A stretch of DNA of 13,631 nt from DASXRA01 sp035263725 (GCA_035263725.1 DATFRC010000165.1:1-13631); one strand, 5' to 3'. Shown: positions 1 through 7,795, numbered from the stretch's first letter. The notes: generated by a model not told the origin, from the letters alone. Made by a program: numbers and translations.

Positions 1-1
1 G

Positions 2-601
2 CCCTACGTCGACTACCTGATGCCCGGCGTGTTCGTGCAGACCGTCGTCTTCGGCGCCATCGGCACCGCGGTCGGCCTGGCCACCGACGTCAAGAGCGGC
101 CTGCTGGAACGCTTCCGGTCACTTCCCATGGCACGCTCCGCCGTGCTCGCCGGGCGCACCCTCGCCGATCTGACCCGCAACGTCTTCGTCGTGATCCTGA
201 TGGTCGCGGTTGGCTTCGCGGTCGGCTTCCGCGTGCACACCAGCTTCGCGCTGCTCCTCGCCGGGATGTTGCTCGTGCTTCTGTTCGGCTATTCGCTGGC
301 GTGGATCTTCGCCACCCTCGGGCTCGCCACGGGCGACCCCGAAACCGCGCAAGCGGCCGCGTTTCCGGTAATGGCGCCCCTGGTCTTCGCCTCGTCGGCG
401 TTCATCCCAGTCAGCACCATGCCTGGTTGGCTGCAGGTCTGGGCTGCCCACCAGCCCGTCTCGGTCACCGCAAACGCCGTGCGGGCACTCGTTATAGGCG
501 GACCCACAACCTCATATGTGCTCCAGACCCTCGCCTGGTGCTTCGGCATCCTCCTGGTGTCCGCCCCGATCGCCGTCCGCCGCTACCGCAAGACGGTCTA
601 G
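2..601 (+). CDS. ABC-2 type transporter permease, DrrB-like, 3' part
   Basis: This is the C-terminal 199 residues of an integral membrane permease of an ATP-driven exporter. The reading frame is open from base 2, so the gene starts outside the window and the ATG at base 20 is internal. The visible opening, YVDYLMPGVFVQTVVFGAIG, is characteristic of DrrB-type ABC-2 permeases. It is followed by the cytoplasmic RFRSLPMARSAVLAGR segment and about four further hydrophobic spans, including a glycine-rich one near 230-330 and a last one near 520-570, then a basic tail RRYRK. Known DrrB relatives pair with a DrrA-type ATPase, usually encoded just upstream, to export drugs or lipids. That partner is not visible here. 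The substrate cannot be read from the sequence. The stop at 599-601 faces the end of the minus-strand gene at 652. Confidence 0.9.
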   Translation, partial: PYVDYLMPGVFVQTVVFGAIGTAVGLATDVKSGLLERFRSLPMARSAVLAGRTLADLTRNVFVVILMVAVGFAVGFRVHTSFALLLAGMLLVLLFGYSLAWIFATLGLATGDPETAQAAAFPVMAPLVFASSAFIPVSTMPGWLQVWAAHQPVSVTANAVRALVIGGPTTSYVLQTLAWCFGILLVSAPIAVRRYRKTV

Positions 602-651
602 TCGCGGACGTGCCGGCCGCGTTGTTCGGCGCTCTCCAGCGGCGGCTGTCT

Positions 652-1377
652 TCATGGGACGTACACCTGGCGCATATAGGGCCGCTGGATGACGACGGCC
701 ACGACGCGCTCGGTGCCGTCGAACACGTCGCCGAGCTCGCCCCGCACCTCGAGGCTGATCTCGGACACGCGGTTGACACCTAGGGGGTCGCTGCGCACCA
801 CGTCCATGACCTGATCTTCCTGGTACCAGCGCACGACGTTTGGGTCCGTGGCGGCGTACAGCGGCAGGTTCGGCTTGTCCGCGGTCGCCCAGATCAGGCT
901 GCCGCCCTGCCGGTAAGCCAGCGACAGCTGCACCGCCCCGGCGTCGGCCACCGCCGAGAAGCTCTCCCGAACCTCGGTCTGGCCGGGCTGCTGCTTCGTG
1001 AAAGTCTGCGACCGGCTGATCTGGGCCAGCCTGCCGTCGCCGTACCTGCCGGGCACCCCGGCCGGGTCCTCGGTGTAGGTACACCAGTGGACATGCCCGA
1101 GCTCACCGGTGGACTGATTACGGGCCTGTGAGACGAAGGCGATGTAGCTCAGTTGCGGCAGCCCCGCCGACTGGCTCTCGTGGGCTCGCACGGCGTAGAC
1201 CTCGTGGAACGGAACGAGCAGGTTGGCCCCGCGCAGCGAGGTGCCGCGCAGGTCCTCGCCGGCATAGGGAGCCAGGTCCCAGCCGCCGGGCAGCCGGCGC
1301 TGCAGCGCGGCGGCGTTAGCTTGGACGGCCAGCATCGTGCGCGTGGCGGCGATCCCGTCGGAATAGTGGAGATCCAT
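652..1377 (-). CDS. Hypothetical protein, possibly acetoacetate decarboxylase-like fold
   Basis: This is a 241-aa soluble-looking protein with no signal peptide or membrane span. The start is well supported: an AAGGAG ribosome site (1384-1389, read on the minus strand) sits six bases before the ATG. The N-terminal region has AAALQRRLPGGWDLAPYAGE, then LRGANLLVPFHEVYAV and later LSYIAFVSQARNQSTGE. The pattern of 'LP.GW..AP' followed by 'GANLLV.F' recalls proteins of the acetoacetate decarboxylase-like superfamily, but I cannot point to the catalytic lysine with certainty, so the assignment is only a suggestion. The gene is transcribed alone, converging on the ABC permease and diverging from the GH15 gene. 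No pathway can be inferred. Confidence 0.8.
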   Translation of the reverse strand: MDLHYSDGIAATRTMLAVQANAAALQRRLPGGWDLAPYAGEDLRGTSLRGANLLVPFHEVYAVRAHESQSAGLPQLSYIAFVSQARNQSTGELGHVHWCTYTEDPAGVPGRYGDGRLAQISRSQTFTKQQPGQTEVRESFSAVADAGAVQLSLAYRQGGSLIWATADKPNLPLYAATDPNVVRWYQEDQVMDVVRSDPLGVNRVSEISLEVRGELGDVFDGTERVVAVVIQRPYMRQVYVP

Positions 1378-1383
1378 CGCTGT

Positions 1384-1389
1384 CTCCTT
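1384..1389 (-). promoter_or_regulatory. Ribosome binding site of the 652-1377 gene
   Basis: AAGGAG on the minus strand, six bases before the ATG at 1377. It decides the start of that gene. Confidence 0.7.
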
Positions 1390-1410
1390 AACGGATCGTC
1401 AGGATTGCAA

Positions 1411-1424
1411 GGACGCTATCGTCC
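1411..1424. promoter_or_regulatory. Short inverted repeat upstream of the 652-1377 gene
   Basis: GGACG-CTAT-CGTCC is a perfect 5-bp inverted repeat, 34 bases before the minus-strand ATG. It overlaps a TTGGAC (1421-1426, minus strand) that could serve as a weak -35 box, though I see no good matching -10. It could be an operator or chance. Confidence 0.25.
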
Positions 1425-1572
1425 AAGCGGCGCGAGCAACAACGACTCCGCGACCAGTTTGGCCCGCGGCGCCGACCTCGTGACAACCACGACGGCATGA
1501 GCCAACCGCGTCGCCTGTCGAGCCACCGTGCTCGTATGCCGCCGGTCCAGCACCTGGGGGCCAAACCTGCCA

Positions 1573-1594
1573 GCCTCGAGTCGGCCTCGAGTGG
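1573..1594. repeat. Two tandem 11-bp units in the GH15 upstream region
   Basis: GCCTCGAGTCG is followed immediately by GCCTCGAGTGG, matching at 10 of 11 positions and each containing CTCGAG. The rest of the 261-base gap 1378-1638 holds no recognised gene. The repeat may be regulatory for the GH15 gene or meaningless. Confidence 0.3.
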
Positions 1595-1638
1595 TGCGAG
1601 ACTTGGCGCGAGATCAAGCGTTTGCGGGTGAGCCGATA

Positions 1639-3411
1639 ATGCCGCTGGTCGAGGATTACGCGTTCTTGTCGGATCTGCAGACGGGCGCGCTCGTTCACCG
1701 TCGCGGATCGATCGACTGGTGCTGTTTTCCGCGCTTTGATTCCGATGCATGTTTCGCAGCGTTGCTCGGCCACGCTGAGCACGGCAGTTGGCGTCTGGCC
1801 CCGGCCACGGACGGCGAGGCGACCCGCCGGTATCGCGACGGTTCGCTGGTGCTCGAAACCCAGTGGCACACGTCCGCGGGACGGATCCGCGTGCTCGACT
1901 TCATGCCCCGGCGGCACGGGGCACCGACCATCGTTCGGATCGTGGAAGGACTCTCCGGTCGCGTCCCGGTCCGATCCGACCTGCTGGCCCGATTCGGCTA
2001 CGGACGTGTCGTGCCGTGGGTAAGCCAAACCGATCAGGCCTACACTGCCGGAGCTGGAGCGGAAGCGCTCTGCCTACGCACTGCCGCTGCCACGCGCGGC
2101 GAAAACAGGTCGATCACGTCGACATTCACTATCGAGGCGGGGCAGCGGATGCCGTTCACGCTGAGCTGGTACCCGGCGCATGAGACCCTGCCGGGCATCG
2201 TGGATCCCGATGAAGAGTTGCGCACGACCCAGCGTTTCTGGACGGAGTGGTCCTCGCGGTGCACCTATGACGGTCCGTACCGCGACGCGGTGGTGCGGTC
2301 CTTGGTTGTGCTGAAGGGCCTGACCTATCTGCCCACCGGAGGGATCGTGGCCGCGGCCACGACGTCGCTGCCCGAGGCGCCTGGAGGTGTCCGCAACTGG
2401 GACTACCGCTACTGCTGGCTGCGCGACGCCACGCTGACACTAGTCGCGTTCTTCACCGCCGGCTATGTCGAGGAGGCCGAGCAGTGGCGAACGTGGCTGC
2501 TGCGAGCAGCGGCCGGGGATCCAGACAACCTGCAGATCATGTACGGCGTAGCCGGAGAGCGGCGGCTGCCGGAATGGACCGCCGAATGGTTGCCCGGCTT
2601 CGAGAGCTCCCGACCGGTCCGCATCGGCAACGCCGCCACCGAGCAGCAGCAAATCGACGTCTACGGCGAGGTCACCGACGCCCTCTACCAGGCGCGCAAA
2701 CACAACCTCGGTGGATCACTACCCGCTTGGGAATTCGGTCGGCACATGCTGGGGATACTCGAGCAGCTCTGGCGCGAACCCGACGAGGGGATCTGGGAAA
2801 TCCGTGGCGAGCGCCGCCACTTCACCCACTCCAAGGTCATGGCATGGGTCGCCTTCGATCGCGGCATCAAGTTCTGTGAAGAATTCGGCCGCGAAGGCCC
2901 CGTCGAACGATGGCGAACGATTCGCGACGAGATCCACGCGCAGGTCTGCCGCGAAGGCTGGAACGAACACCTCCACTCGTTCACCCAGTCCTATGCAGGC
3001 GCATCGGTAGATGCCAGCCTGCTGCTGCTCCCGCAGGTCGGCTTCCTGCCACCGCACGATGCTCGCGTCCGCGGCACACTCCAAGCCGTCCAGCAACAAC
3101 TGCTCCGCGACGGAGTGCTGCTCCGCTACCGCTCCGAGCCGCACATCGATGGCCTACCATCCGGCGAGGGCGCTTTCCTGCCCTGCTCGTTCTGGCTGGT
3201 CGACGCGCTCAGTCTCGATGGGCGCCATGACCAGGCGGCCGAGCTGTTCGAGCGGCTGCTCAGCATGCGCAACGACCTCGGCCTACTCGCAGAGGAATAC
3301 GACCCCGGCGCACGTCGCCTGCTCGGCAACTACCCCCAGGCGTTCTCCCACATCGCGCTCGTCAACAGCGCATTCAACCTGACAAACGCCGCCGCACCTC
3401 GCAGCACGTGA
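1639..3411 (+). CDS. GH15 family glycoside hydrolase (trehalase/glucoamylase-like)
   Basis: This 590-aa cytoplasmic enzyme probably hydrolyses an alpha-glucoside such as trehalose or a short malto-oligosaccharide. The N-terminal domain begins MPLVEDYAFLSDLQTGALV and contains GSIDWCCFPRFDSDACFAALLG, the standard opening of bacterial GH15/trehalase-like proteins. The catalytic (alpha/alpha)6 domain follows with VRNWDYRYCWLRDA near residues 250-264, EQQQIDVYGEV near 335-345, DEGIWEIRG near 382-390 and LLAEEYDP near 548-556. The Glu in GIWE and one Glu of AEEYDP are the likely acid/base pair by analogy with the family. The frame is open upstream to 1528, but the homology starts exactly at ATG 1639, preceded by a weak GGGTGAG. 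The length is normal and no defect is visible. It ends two bases from the stop of the convergent TetR remnant. Known actinobacterial relatives include GH15 trehalases, but the substrate is not decided by sequence. Confidence 0.93.
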   Translation: MPLVEDYAFLSDLQTGALVHRRGSIDWCCFPRFDSDACFAALLGHAEHGSWRLAPATDGEATRRYRDGSLVLETQWHTSAGRIRVLDFMPRRHGAPTIVRIVEGLSGRVPVRSDLLARFGYGRVVPWVSQTDQAYTAGAGAEALCLRTAAATRGENRSITSTFTIEAGQRMPFTLSWYPAHETLPGIVDPDEELRTTQRFWTEWSSRCTYDGPYRDAVVRSLVVLKGLTYLPTGGIVAAATTSLPEAPGGVRNWDYRYCWLRDATLTLVAFFTAGYVEEAEQWRTWLLRAAAGDPDNLQIMYGVAGERRLPEWTAEWLPGFESSRPVRIGNAATEQQQIDVYGEVTDALYQARKHNLGGSLPAWEFGRHMLGILEQLWREPDEGIWEIRGERRHFTHSKVMAWVAFDRGIKFCEEFGREGPVERWRTIRDEIHAQVCREGWNEHLHSFTQSYAGASVDASLLLLPQVGFLPPHDARVRGTLQAVQQQLLRDGVLLRYRSEPHIDGLPSGEGAFLPCSFWLVDALSLDGRHDQAAELFERLLSMRNDLGLLAEEYDPGARRLLGNYPQAFSHIALVNSAFNLTNAAAPRST

Positions 3412-3413
3412 GT

Positions 3414-3835
3414 TCAGAGTCCGTTCCGCACGATATCGAGCACCAAGGCCAGGACGTGCTCGCGCTGAGCGGAAGGAGTCTCGCGCAACGGTCCGTCGAG
3501 GAGCATCGACAGGCCGTGTACGGCCGACCAGGCGGCGTATTCGCGTCGGATTCGGGCACCTGGTCCATCCGCTGCCGCACGCGGAGCGCGAGGCGCGTCA
3601 TACAGCGTTCGCAGACCGCGCGCAGCAGGGCGTCGCGGTCGGTGAAGTGCCGGTACGCGGCGGTGTGCGATACCCCAACCGCGCGGGTGGCGGTCCGAAG
3701 CTGCACCGCCTCGGGTCCGCCGGCCCGCGCCAGCTCGGGGCCGGCATCGACGAGCGCGTCGCGCAGTCAGCCGTGGTGAGTCGGACGGAAAGAATCCCGA
3801 ACCAGGATGTTGACAGTGTCCACTTCCTGTGCCAT
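3414..3835 (-). pseudogene. Decayed TetR-family repressor of the adjacent DHA2 pump
   Basis: Reading the minus strand, FRPTHHG is followed by an in-frame TGA (3767-3769) exactly where this family has Asp or Asn before LRD. After that come LRDALVDAGPELARAGGPEA and a clear helix-turn-helix, TRAVGVSHTAAYRHFTDRDA. The frame continues to QRMDQVPESDA near 3555. The family C-terminus, EYAAWSAVHGLSMLLDGPLR down to DIVRNGL and a TGA at 3414-3416, lies in another frame. Only about 117 codons separate LRD from the end, whereas relatives have about 190. So the ligand-binding domain also has a large internal deletion, not just a base slip. The start is unclear: ATG 3835 is in frame but would place operator-like site A inside the coding region. 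The gene cannot make a working repressor as read. Confidence 0.85.
3810..3822. promoter_or_regulatory. TetR-type operator, site A
   Basis: TTGAC-AGT-GTCCA is a 13-bp near-palindrome of the form TTGAC-N3-GTCAA with one mismatch. It overlaps the -35 box of the pump promoter and lies between the pump and the decayed TetR gene, the usual place for such an operator. Confidence 0.5.
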
Positions 3836-3838
3836 GCT
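3810..3838 (+). promoter_or_regulatory. Putative promoter of the first DHA2 pump
   Basis: A perfect TTGACA -35 box lies at 3810-3815. Seventeen bases later is a poor -10 candidate, CATGCT, at 3833-3838. The expected start of transcription would fall near 3845, leaving a short leader before the ribosome site. Confidence 0.45.
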
Positions 3839-3846
3839 CGTCAATG

Positions 3847-3859
3847 TTGTCACCGTCAA
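3847..3859. promoter_or_regulatory. TetR-type operator, site B
   Basis: TTGTC-ACC-GTCAA is a second near-palindrome with the same half-sites as site A, again one mismatch, centred 37 bases downstream. The outer arms ATGTTGAC (3807-3814) and GTCAACAT (3855-3862) also form a perfect 8-bp inverted repeat. Site B lies at or just after the predicted transcription start. Confidence 0.5.
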
Positions 3860-3881
3860 CATCGTTGAAGGAGCGGTCCCG

Positions 3882-5444
3882 ATGTCAACACTGAGCCCCC
3901 GCCGCCGGCTCGCGATCCTCGTGACCGTGTGCCTCGCGGTGTTCGCGATCAACCTGGACACGACCATCGTGAACGTCGCGCTACCCGACATGGCCCGCCA
4001 ACTGCGCGCGACGACCCGGGACCTGCAGTGGATCGTCGACGGTTACAACCTGGCCTTCGCCGCACTGGTGCTCGTCGCCGGCTCGATCGGCGACCGGTAC
4101 GGGCGGCGCCCGGCGCTGCTGGTCGGGCTTGTCGGTTTCGCGGCCGCCAGCGGCATCGGCGCCCTGGCCACCGGCCCCGGCGCGCTAGTCGTCGTCCGGC
4201 TGGTCATGGGCGGCTTCGCTGCGCTGATCTTCCCGACCACCCTGTCCATCGTCACCAACACCTTCCCGGACCGCGCCGAGCGAGCCAAGGCGATCGGCGT
4301 GTGGGGCGCGGTCACCGGCCTCGGCGTCGCGGTCGGCCCGGTCACCGGCGGGCTGCTGCTCGCGCACTTCTGGTGGGGCAGCGTGTTCCTCGCCCTGGTC
4401 CCGGTCGCGCTCGGCGCCGCCTTCCTCGCGTACGTTCTCGTGCCGGAATCGAGTGACCCCGACGAGGCGCGCATCGACCTACCTGGCCTGATCACCTCCT
4501 CGTCGGCGATCGGCCTGCTCGTCTACACGATCATCGAGGCGCCCACTCGCGGCTGGACCTCACCCTGGTCGCTCGCCGGCTTCGTCACCACCGCGGCCCT
4601 CACCGTCGGGTTCGTCGCGATCGAACGCCGCCGAGAGCACCCGATGCTCGATGTCAGCCTGTTCCGCACCCCGGCCTTCTCGGCCGCGAGCGGGTCGGTG
4701 ACCGTCGCGTTCTTCGCCTTGTTCGGATTCATCTTCTTGATCACCCAGTACTTCCAGTTCGTGCGCGGCTACGACACCCTGTCGACCGGCGTGCGAATCC
4801 TGCCGGTCGCCATCACCATCGGCGTGGGATCGGTCCTCGGGGCGCGCCTGGCCGGCCGGGTCGGCACCCGAGCGCTGGTCGTCACCGGACTGCTGCTGTT
4901 CGGCACCGCATTCGCATGGATCGCCGTGTCGACCACCTACCGGCCCTACGCGATCATCGTCGCGCAGATGGTCTTCATGGGCACCGGGCTCGGCCTGACC
5001 ACCGCTCCAGCCACCGAATCCATCCTCAGCGTGCTCCCGGCCGCGAAGGCCGGTGTCGGGTCCGCGGTCAACGACGCCACCCGCGAAACCGGCGGCACGC
5101 TCGGCGTGGCCGTCATCGGCAGCATCTTCACGTCCATCTACGCCCACCACCTCGCCGGCGGCAGCGTCGCCGCGCTGCCCCACCACGTCGCCAACGCCGC
5201 GCGCCAATCGGTCGGCGCCGCATATGCGGCGGCCAGCCACGCGGACCCGACCGTCGGCCACCAACTCATCACCGACATCAACGCCTCATTCATGAGCGGC
5301 CTGAACGTCGCCAGCCTCGTTGCCGCCGGCATCAGCGGTGTCGGCGCCCTCACCGCCCTACTCCTGCCCGGTCGCCGCGCTGTCGCCGCCGCACGGCCGC
5401 AGCCGGTCATCACGACCTCGCTGCCCGAGCCAGCGCTGGCGTAG
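3882..5444 (+). CDS. DHA2-family MFS drug/H+ antiporter
   Basis: This is a 520-aa inner-membrane efflux pump of the 14-helix DHA2 (EmrB/QacA) family, expected to expel hydrophobic toxins or antibiotics using the proton gradient. Visible motifs are LDTTIVNVALP in helix 1 (residues 25-35), motif A as GSIGDRYGRR (67-76), and the antiporter motif C as GVWGAVTGLGVAVGPVTGG (about 139-158). Hydrophobic spans continue to the C-terminus, including RETGGTLGVAVIGS near residues 400-415, which is common in this family. I chose ATG 3882 because AAGGAG (3868-3873) lies eight bases before it and homology begins there. The upstream in-frame ATG 3807 lies in the promoter. The divergent TetR is broken while two operator-like sites remain, so this pump may be expressed without its local repressor. 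The substrate is unknown. Confidence 0.93.
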   Translation: MSTLSPRRRLAILVTVCLAVFAINLDTTIVNVALPDMARQLRATTRDLQWIVDGYNLAFAALVLVAGSIGDRYGRRPALLVGLVGFAAASGIGALATGPGALVVVRLVMGGFAALIFPTTLSIVTNTFPDRAERAKAIGVWGAVTGLGVAVGPVTGGLLLAHFWWGSVFLALVPVALGAAFLAYVLVPESSDPDEARIDLPGLITSSSAIGLLVYTIIEAPTRGWTSPWSLAGFVTTAALTVGFVAIERRREHPMLDVSLFRTPAFSAASGSVTVAFFALFGFIFLITQYFQFVRGYDTLSTGVRILPVAITIGVGSVLGARLAGRVGTRALVVTGLLLFGTAFAWIAVSTTYRPYAIIVAQMVFMGTGLGLTTAPATESILSVLPAAKAGVGSAVNDATRETGGTLGVAVIGSIFTSIYAHHLAGGSVAALPHHVANAARQSVGAAYAAASHADPTVGHQLITDINASFMSGLNVASLVAAGISGVGALTALLLPGRRAVAAARPQPVITTSLPEPALA

Positions 5445-5591
5445 CCAGGTGGCGGGCACCCTTGACGAGGCGGTCGGGCATCGTCATCGCCACATCCAGC
5501 ACCAATCGCCTCGCCCGCACAACAGAATTGGCGACCACGGCGCGCGCCGAGCCGCAGTGCGCCCACTACGCGGGTGTCCGAACGTCGCGAT

Positions 5592-6653
5592 ATGCCGTGG
5601 AGACGGGGTTTGTTTGGGGGCATTATTCTGGGCGTGAGGGTCTTGGTCACGGGTGGTACCGGCTTCATCGGATCGCATGCCGTGGCGGTGATAGCGCGTG
5701 CAGGGCACGACCTGCGTCTGCTGGTTCGTCGGCCGGAGCAGGTGAGCATTTCGTTGACCCCGCTGGGGGCGGAGGTCGCTGACCTCACAGTGGGCGATGT
5801 GCTCGATGAGGGCACCGTGTCTCGCGCTGTCGAGGGTTGTGACGCGGTGGTGCACGCGGCGGGGATCTTCTCGCTGGACCCGCGCCGCGCCGAGGACATG
5901 CGTCGCACCAACGTTCGGGCGACGGAATTGGTGTTGAACAGCGCGGTGGGCGGCGGGTTGGATCCGGTCGTCCATGTGTCGACGACGGTCGCGCTGACGC
6001 GCTTCGGCGGCAGCGCCCCGGACTTGCCCCTCGGTGACATCAACCGTCCGTATACCCAGTCGAAGATCGCCTCGGAGCAGGTCGCGCGCCGGCTGCAGGA
6101 GGCCGGCGCGCCGGTTGTGACGGTTTACCCGGGTGCCGTCTACGGTCCCAACGATCCGTATCGGGGCGCCCAAAGCGAACAGCTTCGCTGGATGTTGTTG
6201 GGCCTGTTCCCGACGTTTCCACGGGGAGCCTTGCACGTGGTCGACGTGCGCGACGTTGCAGCTGTGATCGCAACCGTGCTTCAACAGCACGGTGGAATTC
6301 GCCGGTACGTCGTGCCGGGGCATCACATCAACGGGGGTGAGCTCTACGCCGCGGTCTCGGAGGCGGCCGGGCGACGCCTCCCGCATGTCATCCTGCCCGG
6401 CCCGGTTGTTGTTCCGACGGTCCGGGTCATTGACGCGGTTCAGCGGCGGTTACCGCAGCGCTGGCACTATCCGGCCGACCTGGAGGGCGTCGAGATCGTG
6501 CGCCGCGACACACGCTTTGACGACTCCGCCGCGCGAACCGAACTCGGCGTCGACCCCACACCGTTCCGGCAGAGCATCGCTGACACGGTCCGCTGGCTGG
6601 TCGAGTCCGGGCGAGTCTCCGCCCGCCGCGCGCCACGCCTGAGCGCCACATGA
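5592..6653 (+). CDS. NAD-dependent epimerase/dehydratase, extended SDR
   Basis: This is a soluble oxidoreductase of the extended short-chain dehydrogenase family. The Rossmann motif VTGGTGFIGSHAVAVI directly follows the start, VVHAAGIFSLDP follows around residue 75 (counting from 5634), and the catalytic YTQSK lies near 139-143, preceded by HVSTTVAL, which carries the usual Ser/Thr. GAVYGPNDPYRG after it is also typical. The protein is 339 aa from GTG 5634 or 353 aa from ATG 5592. Homology begins right at the GTG (VRVLVTGGTG), and neither start has a good ribosome site, so the true start may be 5634. Relatives act on nucleotide sugars, sterols or flavonoid-like ketones; the substrate is not evident. 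The 147 bases between the pump stop and 5592 show no gene. Confidence 0.88.
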   Translation: MPWRRGLFGGIILGVRVLVTGGTGFIGSHAVAVIARAGHDLRLLVRRPEQVSISLTPLGAEVADLTVGDVLDEGTVSRAVEGCDAVVHAAGIFSLDPRRAEDMRRTNVRATELVLNSAVGGGLDPVVHVSTTVALTRFGGSAPDLPLGDINRPYTQSKIASEQVARRLQEAGAPVVTVYPGAVYGPNDPYRGAQSEQLRWMLLGLFPTFPRGALHVVDVRDVAAVIATVLQQHGGIRRYVVPGHHINGGELYAAVSEAAGRRLPHVILPGPVVVPTVRVIDAVQRRLPQRWHYPADLEGVEIVRRDTRFDDSAARTELGVDPTPFRQSIADTVRWLVESGRVSARRAPRLSAT

Positions 6654-6686
6654 TCCGAGGAACCGTTGTCATGCGGTCCTGGGGGC

Positions 6687-6719
6687 CGCGCGGCTGGAGG
6701 AGGTCAAGCGAGCCGCGTG
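6687..6719. terminator. Possible hairpin terminator after the epimerase
   Basis: CGCGGCT (6689-6695) pairs perfectly with AGCCGCG (6711-6717). The stem extends by one wobble and one further pair, with a 15-base loop, about 35 bases after the epimerase stop. There is no T-run, as is common in high-GC actinobacteria. The rest of 6654-6985 shows no recognisable gene or element. Confidence 0.35.
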
Positions 6720-6985
6720 CAGGCCGTTGGGCAAGCAGCCCTCGGCCGCGTTAGATCGAGGTCGGTGAGACTCCCGCTCGCTTCTGTCGGTGCGGTGTTG
6801 GGCTTGGGCTCGCCCCGACCCGGCCGCGTTGTGCTCTATCTGCTGGGGGCTGCCAGGCAAAGTGCACGCCAGGATGACGACCGCGATACCGACTCCGACC
6901 GACTTCGACGGTTGTCGTCATCGAGCGCAACGGAGGCACAACGTGTGCGACCCTTGCCAAACGACCGTCGGTTCGTGGATGGACG

Positions 6986-7681
6986 TCAGTGGGCTGGCTG
7001 TGCCGTGCGGCGTGAGCCGTGCCTGTCCGGGCTGGGCCGTTGCTGCAGCTCGCCGATGCCTCGGGCGAGGTCGTCGATCGTGCGGTCGAACAGCTCGAGC
7101 AGGTCGCTCTTTCCGTTGTCGTTTTGCCAGCGCTGGAGGGCGAGGCTGACGGCGGCGCCGATCGCGGCGGCGGTCACGTGGGTCTGGGGGTCGTCGCGGG
7201 GCAGGCCCCGTTTGTCGGCGAGCGCGGCGGCGAGCAGCTCGATGCCGGTGCCCTGCGTCTGGAGGAAGCGGGCACGCAGTTCGGGCACATCGGCGAGGAG
7301 CCGATGGCGGATTCTCAGCTGCTCGGGGTCGCGCCGGGAGAGCCCTTCGATGACCTGGCGGGTGATGGCGCGGATGCTCTCGGCTGGGGCTTCGTCGTCG
7401 GGACGCGCGTCGAGCAGGTCGGCGACGAGCGGGTCCCACTCGTCCCAGATCACGACGTCTTCCTTGGTCGGGAAGTAGCGAAAGAAGGTGCGGGGTGAGA
7501 TCGCGGCCGCGTCGGCGATCTCTTCGACGGTCGTCTGGGCGTAGCCGCGCGCGGCGAACAGCCGCAGCGCTTCGGCCTGGATCATCAGCCGGGTTCGGGT
7601 GCGTTTGCGCTCCCGCCGGTCAATTGCCCGCGGCACGGGCGGCTGCCCGGCGGCGGTCGGGGTGCTCGTACTGAGTGTCAT
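6986..7681 (-). CDS. TetR-family transcriptional regulator of the second DHA2 pump
   Basis: This 231-aa DNA-binding repressor is intact. After a disordered, basic leader (RRERKRTRTR), the TetR N-terminal domain runs from about residue 30. It holds the helix-turn-helix TTVEEIADAAAISPRTFFRYF followed by PTKEDVV. The rest is an all-helical ligand domain with RRDPEQLRIRHRLLADVPEL, a pattern seen in many actinobacterial TetR proteins with MftR-like C-termini. The ligand is unknown. The gene is divergent from the pump at 7796 with 114 bases between them, so autoregulation and pump control through the inverted repeat at 7715-7731 are likely. A TAGGCT (7694-7689 on the minus strand) seven bases before the ATG, and the lack of a good ribosome site, suggest a leaderless message. 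Confidence 0.92.
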   Translation of the reverse strand: MTLSTSTPTAAGQPPVPRAIDRRERKRTRTRLMIQAEALRLFAARGYAQTTVEEIADAAAISPRTFFRYFPTKEDVVIWDEWDPLVADLLDARPDDEAPAESIRAITRQVIEGLSRRDPEQLRIRHRLLADVPELRARFLQTQGTGIELLAAALADKRGLPRDDPQTHVTAAAIGAAVSLALQRWQNDNGKSDLLELFDRTIDDLARGIGELQQRPSPDRHGSRRTAQPAH

Positions 7682-7714
7682 CGCGGTCAGCCTACCACCC
7701 GCTGGGCACGATCT

Positions 7715-7731
7715 GCCAGTTCGCTACTGGC
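7715..7731. promoter_or_regulatory. Perfect inverted repeat, likely TetR operator
   Basis: GCCAGT-TCGCT-ACTGGC has 6-bp half-sites without mismatch and a 5-base spacer. It lies between the TetR start and the -35 box of the divergent pump. A second small dyad, GCCA-TCT-TGGC (7751-7761), sits inside the promoter spacer. Confidence 0.5.
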
Positions 7732-7738
7732 CGTCGTG

Positions 7739-7768
7739 TTGACAGTCTCTGCCATCTTGGCGTACGTT
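7739..7768 (+). promoter_or_regulatory. Putative promoter of the second DHA2 pump
   Basis: TTGACA at 7739-7744 and TACGTT at 7763-7768 are separated by 18 bases. Downstream, GTTG-CCTT-CAAC (7766-7777) is a further small dyad, and GGAGGAGG (7783-7790) is the ribosome site. Confidence 0.5.
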
Positions 7769-7795
7769 GCCTTCAACCGATCGGAGGAGGCTCCC

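Noticed and set aside
3807..3881. Upstream in-frame ATG 3807 as the start of the first pump
   Set aside because: It overlaps the -35 box and operator-like sites. ATG 3882 has a good ribosome site and matches the family start.
5138..6043. 301-aa minus-strand open frame across the pump end and epimerase start
   Set aside because: It spans two well-supported plus-strand genes and shows no recognisable domain.
6666..7478. 270-aa plus-strand open frame
   Set aside because: Most of it is the complement of the intact TetR gene at 6986-7681. The Ser/Arg-rich text has no family resemblance.
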